Positions 46,387 to 57,444 of a stretch of 64,000 nucleotides of DNA are shown here, one piece after another. The stretch covers positions 404,455 to 468,454 of the forward strand of contig MNCI01000569.1 of NCBI GenBank assembly GCA_015680685.1. Reading direction: 5' to 3'. The position numbers were made by a program, and so were the translations under genes. Under the pieces are notes generated by a model that worked only from the letters and a program-made list of their open reading frames with translations, was not told where the DNA came from and ran no database searches. How positions within the stretch are numbered: the first letter of the stretch is position 1; each line of letters begins with the position of its first letter. This DNA comes from Gnetum montanum. Its lineage: Eukaryota > Streptophyta > Gnetopsida > Gnetales > Gnetaceae.

Positions 46387-46513
46387 CAAGTCAATGTATG
46401 CTAAGTAATTGATTTTCCAGAGTTCATTATATGAGAAAACTAAAGTTAAAATCCTAATCCTTCAATAATTTCAACAAAGTAAGCACACTTATTCAAACAT
46501 CTTAAACCACAAC

Positions 46514-49080
46514 ATAGCTTCACACAAGGATACATCATCACCTACCAAGAAGACAAAAAGAAACAATGATAGAATCAGCAATGAAAAAGAATGGGGGATG
46601 CCAATGCAAATAAGAATCACATATGCTCACACAAATTCTTATCATCCAAATTTCACTTTCATCTTCCATTAGGACAATCAAATGAGATGGAGAGACATAC
46701 AAGGCAACATAATCCTGCCTCTAAAACATGCAACACTTAACATGCTCTAAACTGCCTTAACCAGAATGAATCTAAACCATATCTAGGAAGGGTACTAGGT
46801 GACTAAGCACATGACAAGGCCCTATGAACCCACAAAGGAATAGATGAGCAAAGATGCTACCATGAAAATCAAGCATGTACACAACAAGGGGGAGCAAGTT
46901 AACACTATTGTTATCCTAAAATAACTTGATGCTAATGCAGTCATCATAGAACAACTCCACCGGAATCATGAAGAGCCTTCAAAAATACCTATCATCAAAC
47001 TTGAGGAACTTGTTAAAGTTTAACTCCATTCCACTCTAGTAGAGACACCTAAGAAAGAGGTTACTAACTCAAAGTATAAGTAGGACTCAAGGCCAATAGT
47101 TTCTGTTAAATCCTACAAAGAAGCATATAAGAGTTATGAAAGGAGGACAAGCTAGCATCATTCTCCTACTACCTCATTCGCATCATCATAGTCATTGGTG
47201 GACTCTAATAGAAGGAGATAAGGGTATAAAGATCATGATAGGGAGGAAAGAGGGACTCATGATTATCATGACCATTATTCAAGACACTTTAATACAGAAG
47301 ATGAAGAATATGAATGAAAAAGATGAAGGGATTAAAGAGAGGATCAAGAAAATTATGAGCACAAAATGGGCTATCACTACAATAGAGCACATGAACCCAA
47401 TTATGATGATGAACACCTAATAGAAACCCATAGCATGATAAATGTCTAGGAAGTTGTACACATACCAACAGGCCTGTGAGAGATAATCATATCAAATAGC
47501 TTGATATGAATAACATGTCAAGATTTGAGGATGGTTATAATGTTGATCCACAACATCACCTCTAAGCATTCAATGATGCATGCACCCTACAAAACATTGA
47601 AAGTGATAGGTAGAAGTTGAAGTTGTTCCCATGAACACTTGTGAAAGTGGCTGAGAGCTAGTACAAATCACTTGACCTTGAATCAATCAAAAGATGGAGT
47701 AACATGTTAGAGATCTTCAATGATAAGTACCAAACCTCCTCATGGGTGTCTAACATAAGGAAGAAAATCCAAGGATGGAAGCAAGGGATTCATAAAACAC
47801 TTGATGTGGCAATGGATAGGTACTATTCATTATTGCATAGATGCCCAAGCCATGGATTCTCACAATTGAAACAACTCAAGCACATTGTAGATGGGTTACA
47901 AAACAAAACCAAAGTGACCCTTGGGATTTATGCCCAAGGTCGATTATCTGAAATGGTTACCCATCAAATTCATGGATTAATTGACCAAGTGGCAAAGGAA
48001 GAAGGTGAGTTAAGAAAGAGAGAATCAGCTAACAAGTATAACAGAGATTCATCAATTAGAAAGAGGGATGCACTAATTTGTGACACATAGGAGGAATAAA
48101 CCTTAGATCAAAAAATTTAGAAGAAAACTCTACTAATCCAAAAATCTATCATCGATGTAGTAGCACAGGTAGCAAAGATGTGGAACTTAGTTGATGAGAG
48201 ATGTATAATAGCCTTGAAGATTATGGAGAAGAGAGCAGAGGAAGCCTTTGGAAAAGGTAAGGATAAGAAAAAGAAGAAGGACTTTAGACAAAAGGACAAT
48301 GTGGCTTTAGCGGCTGAGTGTTTAGACCCAAGCTCCACCAATGAGGAGGGATGTGTCATGTGTCAATACGAACATCCAAAAGGATGTTCTCTAGTAATGG
48401 CACATTTACAGGAAATAGGGGCAATGCACTTTATCCCAAATTTGTTAAGAAATAGATGCCCAAAAGGTTACCTTATCCTCAAGGTAACTATAGGCAAAAC
48501 TTACAACCCATGTACTATCCCAGTGGACGTTTGCCACAGCCACAAGAGCAATACTATCAACAGTGGCAATAGCCCCAATTGTGGGCCATGCCAACACCTC
48601 ACCAACAATATCCATATGGATATTTTGTCTAATGTCCAATCTCTCTTGGTAATGCTGCTATCCAAACTCCAGAATACTACCTAACAAAGTACCATAGACC
48701 TATGCCTCCAAGGATAGATCCAAACTTGTACGTACACCCATCAACAACTCGTCCTTCAAACCAATACCTAAATACTTTATCATCAATGCCACCTCTTGTC
48801 ATGTAGGCAAAACTACCATCACAATCACCATAAAAGAATGTAACAAGGGCAATTAGTATGCAAGAGGAGGTGATTACATGCCAATCATAAACTAGGAAGT
48901 GACCATTCTTTCGAATGAGTTCTAAAAAGATTCGACAAATGGGGAACACATCTACTTCCACCCCATTTACATCAAATCCTCCTCAACACAATAAGCTTCT
49001 TCTTCATCAAATCCAAATGTCATGACTATCATGCTTACTTAGATGATCATTCCTTGGATAAAGTTAGGGGCTCTTCCAAA
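46514..49080 (+). pseudogene. R6 gag, start codon lost
   Basis: Alignment with R3 places the start at 46,514, where ATG has become ATA (aacatagcttcaca). The N-terminal segment (FTFIFH-stop-DNQMRWRDIQGNIILPL) is followed by a charged linker, then the core at 47,500-48,080: KIQGWKQGIHKTLDVAMDRY, YSLLHRCPSHGFSQLKQLKH, YAQGRLSEMVTHQIHGLIDQ. The open frame 48,178-48,684 holds the knuckle CVMCQYEHPKGCS. TAG at 47,611-47,613 is the stop shared with R2, R3 and R4. The tail (about 48,700-49,030) is Pro/Gln/Tyr-rich. Confidence 0.78.
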
Positions 49081-49084
49081 AAAG

Positions 49085-49640
49085 CGAATTGATCTAGGAA
49101 TTACCTTAGTTTACCTCCAAATAGCAAGGTATAAACCATGCAAAGTTTTACTTAATTCTGAGTTAGGAGTGAACTTAATCTCACAAGACATGTATTAGGC
49201 CTAGAATCTATCATTGCTAAGGAGGAGTAACATATGATTGGAGCTTGCGAACTAGTCAATCACAGTTCAACTAGGATAGATGAACTATGTGATTACAACC
49301 ATCAGTGGTTGGTCTTACCCTATGAATTTTCTAGTCATTCATGTGGGAAAAAAACAAAGGGGAATTTCCAATTATTATGGAAAGAGCTTGGCTTAGCATT
49401 GTTAACACTAAGCTTGAAATTTATGACTTGTCCTTGGAGATTTCCAAGGAATATGAAGCTAAAATTATACAAATATGGAGAGTTCCATGTATCACATACA
49501 TTAATAATGGATGCAATTGCATGCAAAGAATATGGACTATCAGACAAGAGGATACTAGGGCATGCAAAAATTGTGTAGATGAAATATGTATGCAAAAATT
49601 TTTATATGTGGTAGCCACCCAACAGAAAGGCACCTAGTGG
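49085..49640 (+). pseudogene. R6 protease region
   Basis: YLQIARYKPCKVLLNSELGV then NLISQDMY: the active-site DSG has become NSE, so the protease would be dead. Downstream WSYPMNFLVIH and, in the next frame (49,341-49,637), FPIIMERAWLSIVNTKLEIY, PCITYINNGCNCMQRIWTI, VATQQKGT. The tail matches R4 and R8. 49,640-50,050 continues as the PR-RT linker with many stops. Confidence 0.75.
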
Positions 49641-50049
49641 CTGATCACAAATGAAGATTCTCAATCCTACAAATACATGGAACCAAAAGATCAAATCATT
49701 AGTGCCTACATTACATGAAACTGATAAGTTAGAGCAATTAAGGGAAAGCCACTTCTACCCATGAACAAATTAAGAAGAAGAGATAGACTAGGGACAACTG
49801 GAGATTCTAGACACTATGAAACTAGAACTGTTGGAACTAAATGCCCTACCAAATACATTGGAGTATGCATTTTTGAATAATAAGATGTTGGTAATGACCA
49901 ATGCCAATTTGAAAGAAGAATAGAAGAGGAATTTGCTGGAAGTGATTAACAGATGCCCTATTACATTTGCATGGTCTTACAATGAGATCACAAGAATTGA
50001 TCTAAGAATTTGTCAACACTTAATATACACTAATCCATAAGTCAAACCA

Positions 50050-50834
50050 CAATACCAACGCCAACAAACACTCAACCCTAAACTCAAAGAAGTAGTCAAG
50101 CAAGAATTGGAGAAACTGCTGAAGGTAGGATTCATCAATCCTATTACGGATAGTGAATGATCAATTCCTTAGTAATTGTTTCAAAGAAGGGGGACAAATG
50201 ATAGGTTTGCATTGACTTTGGGATGTTGAACTTTACTACATTCAAAGATCATTTTCCTTTGTTGTTTGTTGATCAAGTCTTGGACACCATTGCAAGACAT
50301 GAGTACTACAATTTTTTGGATGGATATAGCAGATACAATTAGATCTGCATTGCACCTAAGGACTAGGAGAAAACAACATTCACCAGTCCATGAGAAACTT
50401 TTGCTTACAAGAAGATGCCATTTGGTCTTTGCAATGTGCCTACTATGTTCAAGAGACTTGTGCTTAGCATTTTTCAAAAACAAATTAGAAATGATGTAGA
50501 AGTATTTACGGAAGATTTTTCAACATATGGGCTCAATTTATAGTAAGCACTAGACCAATTGGAGTAGGTACTTAAAAGATGTGTTGAAACTAACCTTGAG
50601 CTCAACTAGCAGAAAAGCCATCTCCTAGTCTAGGAAGGCATAGCGTTGGGACATAAAATCTCCTAAAAAGGTATTGATGTAGATTGTGAAAAGATTAGAG
50701 TCATATAGAATATCACTTAAAGGTTGCAAATAGTAAAAGATGTGAGATCATTTTTGGGCCACACAGGATACTATAGAAGATTCATAGCAAATTTTTCAAA
50801 GATAGCCAAACTACTTGTAGAACTCACTAGAAAG
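50050..50834 (+). pseudogene. R6 reverse transcriptase, truncated
   Basis: KQELEKLLKVGFINPITDSE, then scattered over frames FKDHFPLLFVDQVLDTIA, FLDGYSRYN-like, KKMPFGLCNVPTMF, EVFTEDFSTYG-like (catalytic DD degraded), [29 protein letters not shown] and LVELTRK at the break. It matches R4 RT throughout. RNase H and integrase are missing because of the break at 50,834. Confidence 0.75.
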
Positions 50835-51624
50835 TGTTGGCAACCATTTGGGACTACTAACATTGGGAACCTCTAGGTCTCATGAACTTGGGAGTCATAG
50901 AATCAAAGGTGTTCTTCAACAAGGTTTAGGTGCTTGTTGGTCTTTGGGAACACCAAGGCCTAGATACCTCAAAATAGACTTAGTAGTTATAAAATGAACT
51001 AATCATGAGTATGTGTTTACTATTTCTGATGTTAAAATGGTTGGGTTGTGTATAAAATTGTAATCAGCTATCATAAAAGAGATTCAACTATTCTTTGTCA
51101 AATACTATGAGTTGTTGAATATTCCTATTTTGTTCAATCACTTAGTCTATATGGTCTCTATAGTACATTACTTGTAGCAAATAAAATTTTACAAAAAAAT
51201 TTAAGAAAAATTCTACCAATCTACTCCTAATCTCCCCTAGAAAGAAAATTCCACAAGAAAACTAGAAATAGAGCGAGATTCAATGGGCTTAGAAAGAGAA
51301 AGAAAAGAAAGAATATTTACATGAAATCTCAAATATTTAAGCAGGATAAATTGACACGAGGAAATACTTTGCAATAAAGCTATTCCAATTCAATCTAACT
51401 ACAAATTGCCCAAACCCTCTGAGCCCAGCAAGCAATTTTATAAAAGACAATCTTATTATACTACCAAAAATGCTACGTAAATGACAAAGTATGAGTCTCT
51501 ATTTTGCCTAGTTAATAGTTGTCAAGGGTTGCATTCAACAAAGCTTTCAAAAAATTTGATAATTTTAGGATTAAATACTAAGGCAATACACTTTAAAACA
51601 ATGAAGTGGTAATAAAGCTACCAC
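50835..51624. other. Unassigned insert, possibly an LTR fragment
   Basis: The segment begins TGTTGGCAACCATTTGGG exactly where R6 homology ends, as an LTR (TGTTGG...) of another superfamily would. I find no matching CA end followed by a primer-binding site, no second copy and no target duplication of GAAAG. An A/G-rich stretch lies at 51,290-51,330. No gene is seen. Confidence 0.3.
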
Positions 51625-51745
51625 TAATCCAAGTGAGAAGACCATAATCTAGATACCACACTAGTTCCATCTATGGAATTTGACTAGATTACATGTGAAT
51701 GCTTGTAATTCATATGGTTGAGCGTAGGGGATACTTGCCACTATT
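51625..51745 (+). repeat. 3' end of the R7 5' LTR
   Basis: gaagaccataatctagatac, tggaatttgactagattac and ggttgagcgtaggggatac match the U5 end of R9 (61,918-62,050). The final TCATCA and most of the PBS are missing (ccactatttccgaggatgg). The rest of the LTR is not recognisable to the left. Confidence 0.7.
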
Positions 51746-51865
51746 TCCGAGGATGGTGCTAGTGATCTAGCTTAGTTATATTACAAATGATTGTTGTAAA
51801 GAATTAATGACTTATCTTTTAAGAAAAATTACTATTTTAACTCACACGCATTATTAATTGAAAAC

Positions 51866-53970
51866 ATGTCTTCTTCACATAGGAACAATAATCCATCACA
51901 TGATGAGGACACTAGTAGGTGAACTGATAGGATCTATACCTAAGAGAATTAGAGTGAACCATTGTGAGTGAAGGTTTCATATGCTCATTTAAATCCTTAC
52001 TACATTCAAAGACTATGTTCAACTAATGCAAACAATCCTAGAGGGAATGGAGTAAGTCCTAAAACAAGGAGGTCCTCAAGGTCAGGAACCTCCTCCAAAC
52101 CTAGAAGAGATGAATCAAGGAACCATAGAAGAAGATATATGAGCCATGGTAATTCTCCTAGTTCATCATCTTTCTCTTCCTCTTCAATGTCTAGTTCTAA
52201 TGAAGATGAACATAGGTATGGAGATAAAGCTCCACTAAAGGGTCGTGATAGAGATAGATATGGAAATTAAATATAAGATATAAGGTATCAAATGAAGCAT
52301 AAAAGAGATCATCATAATTAGACAAATATAAATAGAGATTATCACTATGACATGTCTAATAATGATAAACCCTTATTGGCTACTAGAAGTATGATACATA
52401 TCATGGAGGTAGTTAGAATATCCTATAAGCATCAAAGGGAAAGCTGCATCAAAAGGCTTGATATGAATAACATTCTTAAATTTGGGAAAGGTTATAACTG
52501 TGATCCACAACCTCATTTACAAGCCTTCCATGATGCCTAAGCCTTACAAAATATTGAAAGTAAGTGGCAAAAGCTTAAGCTCTTCCCTATAATACTAATA
52601 GAAGAAGCTGGAATTTGGTATAGATCGTTGGAACTAGATTTAATCCACCAGTGGTCCACAATGCTTGAGCTCTTCAATGAAAAATACCAAACATATTCAA
52701 GATGTTTAATCTAAGAAAACAAATCCAAGGTTGGAAGCAAGAAAACCATGAATCCCTGGAGGTAGCCTTGGGTAGATACTATTCTCTACTACATAGATGC
52801 CCAGGCCATGGATTTTCTTAAAAAGAATACCTTTGTCACATCATATATGGGCTTTGTAACAAAACAAAGGATATCCTTGGTATCTATGCTCAAGGAAGAT
52901 TATTAGAATTGAGAGCCTATCGAATACAAAGGCTAATTGAATATGTGACAAAAGAAAAAGGAGAGCTATATAAAAGGGAGAGCATAGAGGAATATAACTG
53001 GGATCGAACTCTTTACAAAAAGAAGACCCATATTTATAATTAGGAAAAGAGGTAGCTCTTGATGAGTTGATTTCACACAAAACCTTGTCAATACAAAAGT
53101 CTATTGTTGAGATTCAAGCAAGGGTAAAGAAGACGTAGTATTTGATGAATGAAAAAGCTACAACCAACTTAAAAATCATAGAGAATGTAAAGAAAATAGG
53201 CTAAAGTGATCAAAATAAGAGGAGGAAAAAGAACAAGAAAAAAAATAAGGATACTTATCAGCAAAAAAGGAAAATAGCTATAGTAGAAGAGGTTGTAGAC
53301 TCAAATACCTAGGAGAGGATGGATGTGACATTTGTTAATACGAACATCCAAAGGATTATTACCTAGATATGTTACATGTACAAGAGTCTAGGGCTTTTAC
53401 TTTAAATCCCAAGTTCGTAGAAAAGCAAATGCCTAGGAGATTGCCTTACCCATAAGATAATTATAGATCATTCTACAACCAACAATACTATCCTATTGGG
53501 ACTTCTTATCAACCTCAATACTACTATCAATAACAAGGGAAAAATCCACTATCATGGGGGATGCCATCACCAAACTACCAATATCCCTATTGTTGATCAA
53601 ACCCTTATGAATATTATGTTCAACAACTTGTTTCTCCCAATGGTTCTACTTCCCATACATCAATGTACTACTACTACCCTGATGAATACCATCAACTTGT
53701 TGCATCTCCTATGAGATCACCATCCCATGCCTCTCATCATCCATCACATTCTCAATACTATTATACTTCCCACCAATATATGTCACCGCCAACACTGTAG
53801 GAAGGATTGGCATCACAACCTCAATAGAAGAATGCAACATGTGGTGTGAACATATAAAGGGATAATAGTGCTAGTAGTCCTCAACAAAAGCCTCAAAAAC
53901 ATCCTTTCTTTAAGATGGTTTCCATAGGTGTGAATAAAACTAGCAAACCTACTAGCTTATCAAAACCAAC
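51866..53970 (+). pseudogene. R7 gag
   Basis: Starts ATGTCTTCTTCACAT. A short VSYAHLNPYYIQ remnant replaces the full N-terminal segment, then an Arg/Ser-rich linker (51,968-52,270). The core reads MNNILKFGKGYNCDPQPHLQ, AFHDA, ESKWQKLKLFPIILIEEAGI (Gln kept where four other copies have TAG), WYRSLELD, STMLELFNEKYQTYSR. The knuckle is degraded (CDIC-stop-YEHPKDYY, about 53,320). The tail is rich in Tyr/Gln/Pro/Ser (53,460-53,830). Confidence 0.75.
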
Positions 53971-53974
53971 ACAA

Positions 53975-54604
53975 GACCAATCTGGTGCAATCCCCTTCCT
54001 TACAAAAACAATGTCTCCTAATCCTATGCAAAAGCAATAAACCATTATCACTCCAATATAAAACATAAAAGATTAACCTATCATTTTAGAAAGACAAAAA
54101 ATTTCATGCATTACTAACAATGATAAAGGATGTAGTTGTAGGCCAAAAGTTCAAAGTATTAACATAATCCCTATACCAATCCATAACAAACTTGAGGAAC
54201 AAGTGTGTGTGCAAAACTATGTCTACATAATAGCCACTAAATCAAAAGATACCCAGTGGCTAGAAAATGATAATACCAAATTATTCAAAAGATGTATGAA
54301 AACATCAAATCCACTTATTAGTTCTAGTCCTAAGAAAATGAACTAGACAAAGAACTTAGAAAACAAAATCTTACATTTTGACTATACACCAAAAAAATAT
54401 ATATAAGGGAACCTAAAAACTAAAAAAAAAAAGATGGGAAAACACCTTCTAAAAGGCAAACACCTTCAAGTCCAAGTGAATATATGTCTCCAAATGATCA
54501 AAACCTAATTATCATCAATGTTAAATGTGCTAATCAAAGAAAACTTAAATAATTAAAGATGATAAATGGAAAACTTATGGTGTATAACTAAGGGAATGTG
54601 TAGT
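53975..54604 (+). pseudogene. R7 protease remnant and unique tail
   Basis: The active-site half of PR is missing. What remains begins ISCITNNDKGCSCRPKVQSI and continues EEQVCVQNYVYIIATKSKDT, CMKTSNPLISSSPKKMN, then an A-rich stretch and, in another frame, MINGKLMVYN. The Ser/Lys tail and MING-VY end match R3 (CKSKVQ, MSNSIINSYPKK, MINEKPRVYDP), showing the same pol-less junction. Confidence 0.7.
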
Positions 54605-56307
54605 CCATTTTTTGTATGCTCGCCCATGAGTTTAGTTGTGGGGAAGATACCTCATCTTGAATTAAGAACTAATAAGTGTATTTTCACTTTTTGTTTTATA
54701 ATTTTTTATCATTTTCCTATTTCTTCAAAATTTTCCAATTCTTAATATGTTTTACATGTCTTATTATTTTATTTTCTTTATAACTTTCTCTTTTTATGAT
54801 TCATTTCCTTTATATTTTATGAATGATTACTATTTTTTTTGTTAATAATGATATATCCAATCATGATGCAGAAGTCAACACCATGTGTTAGGTCTTTGTC
54901 TTATGCTGTCAAGATGATTGGATGAATAATTTTGTAATGTAGTGAGAACACATCATCCATCCCTCTAGTTTTTGTAAATAAAAGATCTTTATCATGAAAA
55001 CAATATGGTTCTTCTCACATGAAACTAAAATTAACTACTGATCATTATGCCTTGAAGAAAGAGAGAAAGACCAAGTGGGAATGGCAAAGGGTGTGACCTC
55101 AAGGAGACTTGTTGGGTTCTCTTCTTAACTTTCTTCTTCTAATTTATGACTCATCTAGGAATGTACCATCACCCCTAATTGTCGACCAATAAATAGGAAG
55201 CATGTCTTTGCATGGTGTGGTTCTCATGATACCAAAAAAAAAAAGGAAATTCAAAGGACACTCCTTAGGCATTATAATGGGCTACAAGCACTAGTTATGG
55301 GGCTAGAAAGATATGTTACCCATGCCTAAAGGCACCCCTCTAACTAAGGACCTTCCTTGCTTCTTTTCATTTCTTCTCTTTTTGGAATGATTCTCATTCT
55401 CTGTGGTTGTTTTGGATTCATGATTGCAAGCAGGAAGGGAGACATCAACCTGAGGGCATTGTTAATGATATGGACTTGGTTTGAAACTTGAACGAATTGG
55501 TATGACAGTCATTTTAATCACAATTGACACAAGACCCTATTATAGACATGGTTAAGTACCTTATATCCCAATCTCTGCAATTCCTTCTCATACCATTATT
55601 CACCTCATTACTACATGTAATTATGAGCCTAATGATTTTTTATAGTATAGTGTGGGATCCTAACCAAGGCAATTGTGTGTTTTTTGGAATAAAGACATTA
55701 TCTACATTTGACTTCTAAGGTACGCATAGACAGCTATAGAAGTGATTATGCAAGGGCATTATGATAGGGGCCTACTTTAGCAAGGACCCACTTACAAGAC
55801 TTTTATTGATCATGGCTTTGGACCAAACCTCACATCTTCAAGGATATCATGGATAGCTTCTCTAAATTTTTTCATGATTTTGTGACTACTTCTTATCAAT
55901 TTTAAATTATCTTTAATGCTTTTATATTGAAATTTCCTTTAAATTCAAAATTTCTTCGCCATATTGGAACTAGACCTTTGGTTTTAATGGTTTGAAAACT
56001 TGTGAGCTTTCAAAGTTAAGCTCATTTATCATGAGAGGAGAAAGGGGGAGGGTTAAGGATGTAATTTTTGAAATTTTTCTAACAGCATATTTTTGAACAT
56101 TATGATAGCTAATTGTACAGATAATCAAAATAACTTGAACAACTTGATGATTTTAGCTACCTTAGAGCCTTTGAGAACATTGTTATGAAATCATCTTGAG
56201 CCTAAATGCTAACATTTTTTTGAATTTTAAGTTGACTAAGGCTTGAAAAAGGGTTAATCATCAAGAAAAAATTATCAAAACTAATGTTGATCCTTTGGTG
56301 ATTTTAG
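54605..56307 (+). other. R7 non-coding spacer
   Basis: About 1.7 kb. Landmarks shared with the R3 and R4 spacers, in order: ccatttttt and cccatgagtttagttgtggg (54,607-54,645), gcatggtgtggttctcatga (55,205), gaaattcaaaggacactcc (55,245), acaagcactagttatgggg (55,280), gttacccatgcctaaagg (55,315), gattatgcaagggcattatg (55,744) and cttttacaa-type text. No gene is seen. Confidence 0.7.
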
Positions 56308-56554
56308 ATAACACCACACAAAATACCTAAGGTTGAAGGTCTTTTACAAGGTAAGGAAAAGAGGCCAAGAGAAGGATAGAGGGGATATGTCCATGGAAAA
56401 ATAGTAGCACATGCAAGGATTAAAGCTCAAACATCATATATTTATTGTACCTATGGGACAATGAGAAGGAATTTTAGTCCATCCTTTAAGAATGTTTTAC
56501 ATAAAAGAGAAGCATCAACATAACAATCAAAGTTGGATAGTTTGCCACCGCTAG
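56308..56554 (+). pseudogene. R7 ORF3, N-terminal start only
   Basis: TGATTTTAG precedes ATAACACCACAC, so the start ATG seen in R3 and R4 is changed to ATA. It is followed by KIPKVEGLLQGKEKRPREG, similar to the R3 start (KGPSQHGSKRPRG). The frame is cut at 56,554 by the R8 LTR. Confidence 0.6.
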
Positions 56555-57444
56555 TGATGAGAGGCAAGGTACCCCTATGTCCAACTATATGAATCATAAG
56601 CATTCACATGCAATCCGGTCGAATTTCATAGATTGTAATTACTAAGTACGCTAGCTCAAAATGGTGTATGTGTGTTGTTTATTTGTTATCTTCCCAGCCC
56701 CACTTGTGGAATGTAATTATATGGTTAAGTGTGACTTAGGCATATGATTTTTATTGTTTTATGTTTTTATGGAATTACTCACCTAGAACAAGAATAAAAG
56801 TAGGAGTGATTAAAAGTAAAAGTGATTAATTGCTAAGGAAATTAAAATCTAATCTAGCCTAACACAAGTAACCGTTCCCACTTCCCGAACACATCCTGAA
56901 CTTCATGCAAACACTACTAGGTTGTCAAACACTAATCATTTTTGAGCTACCAAGTGACACATGTATGCTCGAAGGGGTCGTGCTTATGTAATTTAATTAA
57001 TTTGCTTAATTGATCAAAATGAATTGTTGCGCTAATAACACGAATGTAAAGTGCATAAAATAAAATAAAATAAAATAAATGTGTGATAAAATAAAATAAA
57101 ATAAATGCATAAGAAAAAAAATCTCAAGTGCTGCAAGGATGAATCAAAGAGCTCGTCTTTATTGCCAACACAATGGTGTGCTCAAGCACATCAATGCTTG
57201 AATGAAGATCCGTTCACACTTAGACCTTTTGCTGTGGGCACTTAGAAAATATTCTAACTTTCAAATAGACAGATTGCAAGAGTTTCACTACTTGACTGCT
57301 AAAAATATGCTCCCAATTATGCGCATGGGTGCTGTATTTATAGACCCAGGAGTAACCGCTTTAATAATTAGAATAACCACTCTAATAATTATAGTAATCA
57401 CTCTAATAATAACCGCTCTAATAATTAAAGTAACTGCTTCATCA
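56555..57444 (-). repeat. R8 3' LTR
   Basis: The left end tgatgagaggcaaggtacccc matches the common LTR end; the right end gtaactgcttcatca is the complement of TGATGAAGCAGTTAC. TATA box on the minus strand at 57,335-57,342. AAAATAAAATAAAAT pentanucleotide runs at 57,055-57,105. The outer polypurine-tract phrase (tactcctacgactgaatg) adjoins at 57,445. Confidence 0.85.
57345..57440. repeat. Short tandem repeat in the R8 U3
   Basis: Four to five imperfect units of about 18-24 bp built on ctctaataattaNagtaa / aataaccgctctaataat lie between the TATA box and the LTR start. They occupy the place held by GATATC palindromes in other LTR families, so U3 repeats differ between families. Confidence 0.75.

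Larger units (their letters stand above)
45503..50834 (+). mobile_element. R6: R3-family element with RT, truncated in RNase H
   Basis: 5' LTR (45,503-46,367), degraded PBS, gag, PR and RT follow in order. The sequence stops matching at 50,834 just after the RT to RNase H connection ([18 protein letters not shown]), where unrelated DNA beginning TGTTGGCAACC starts. The LTR start (TGATAAATCAATTTTTAG) groups R6 with R3 and R5. Unlike R3 it keeps RT. Confidence 0.8.
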
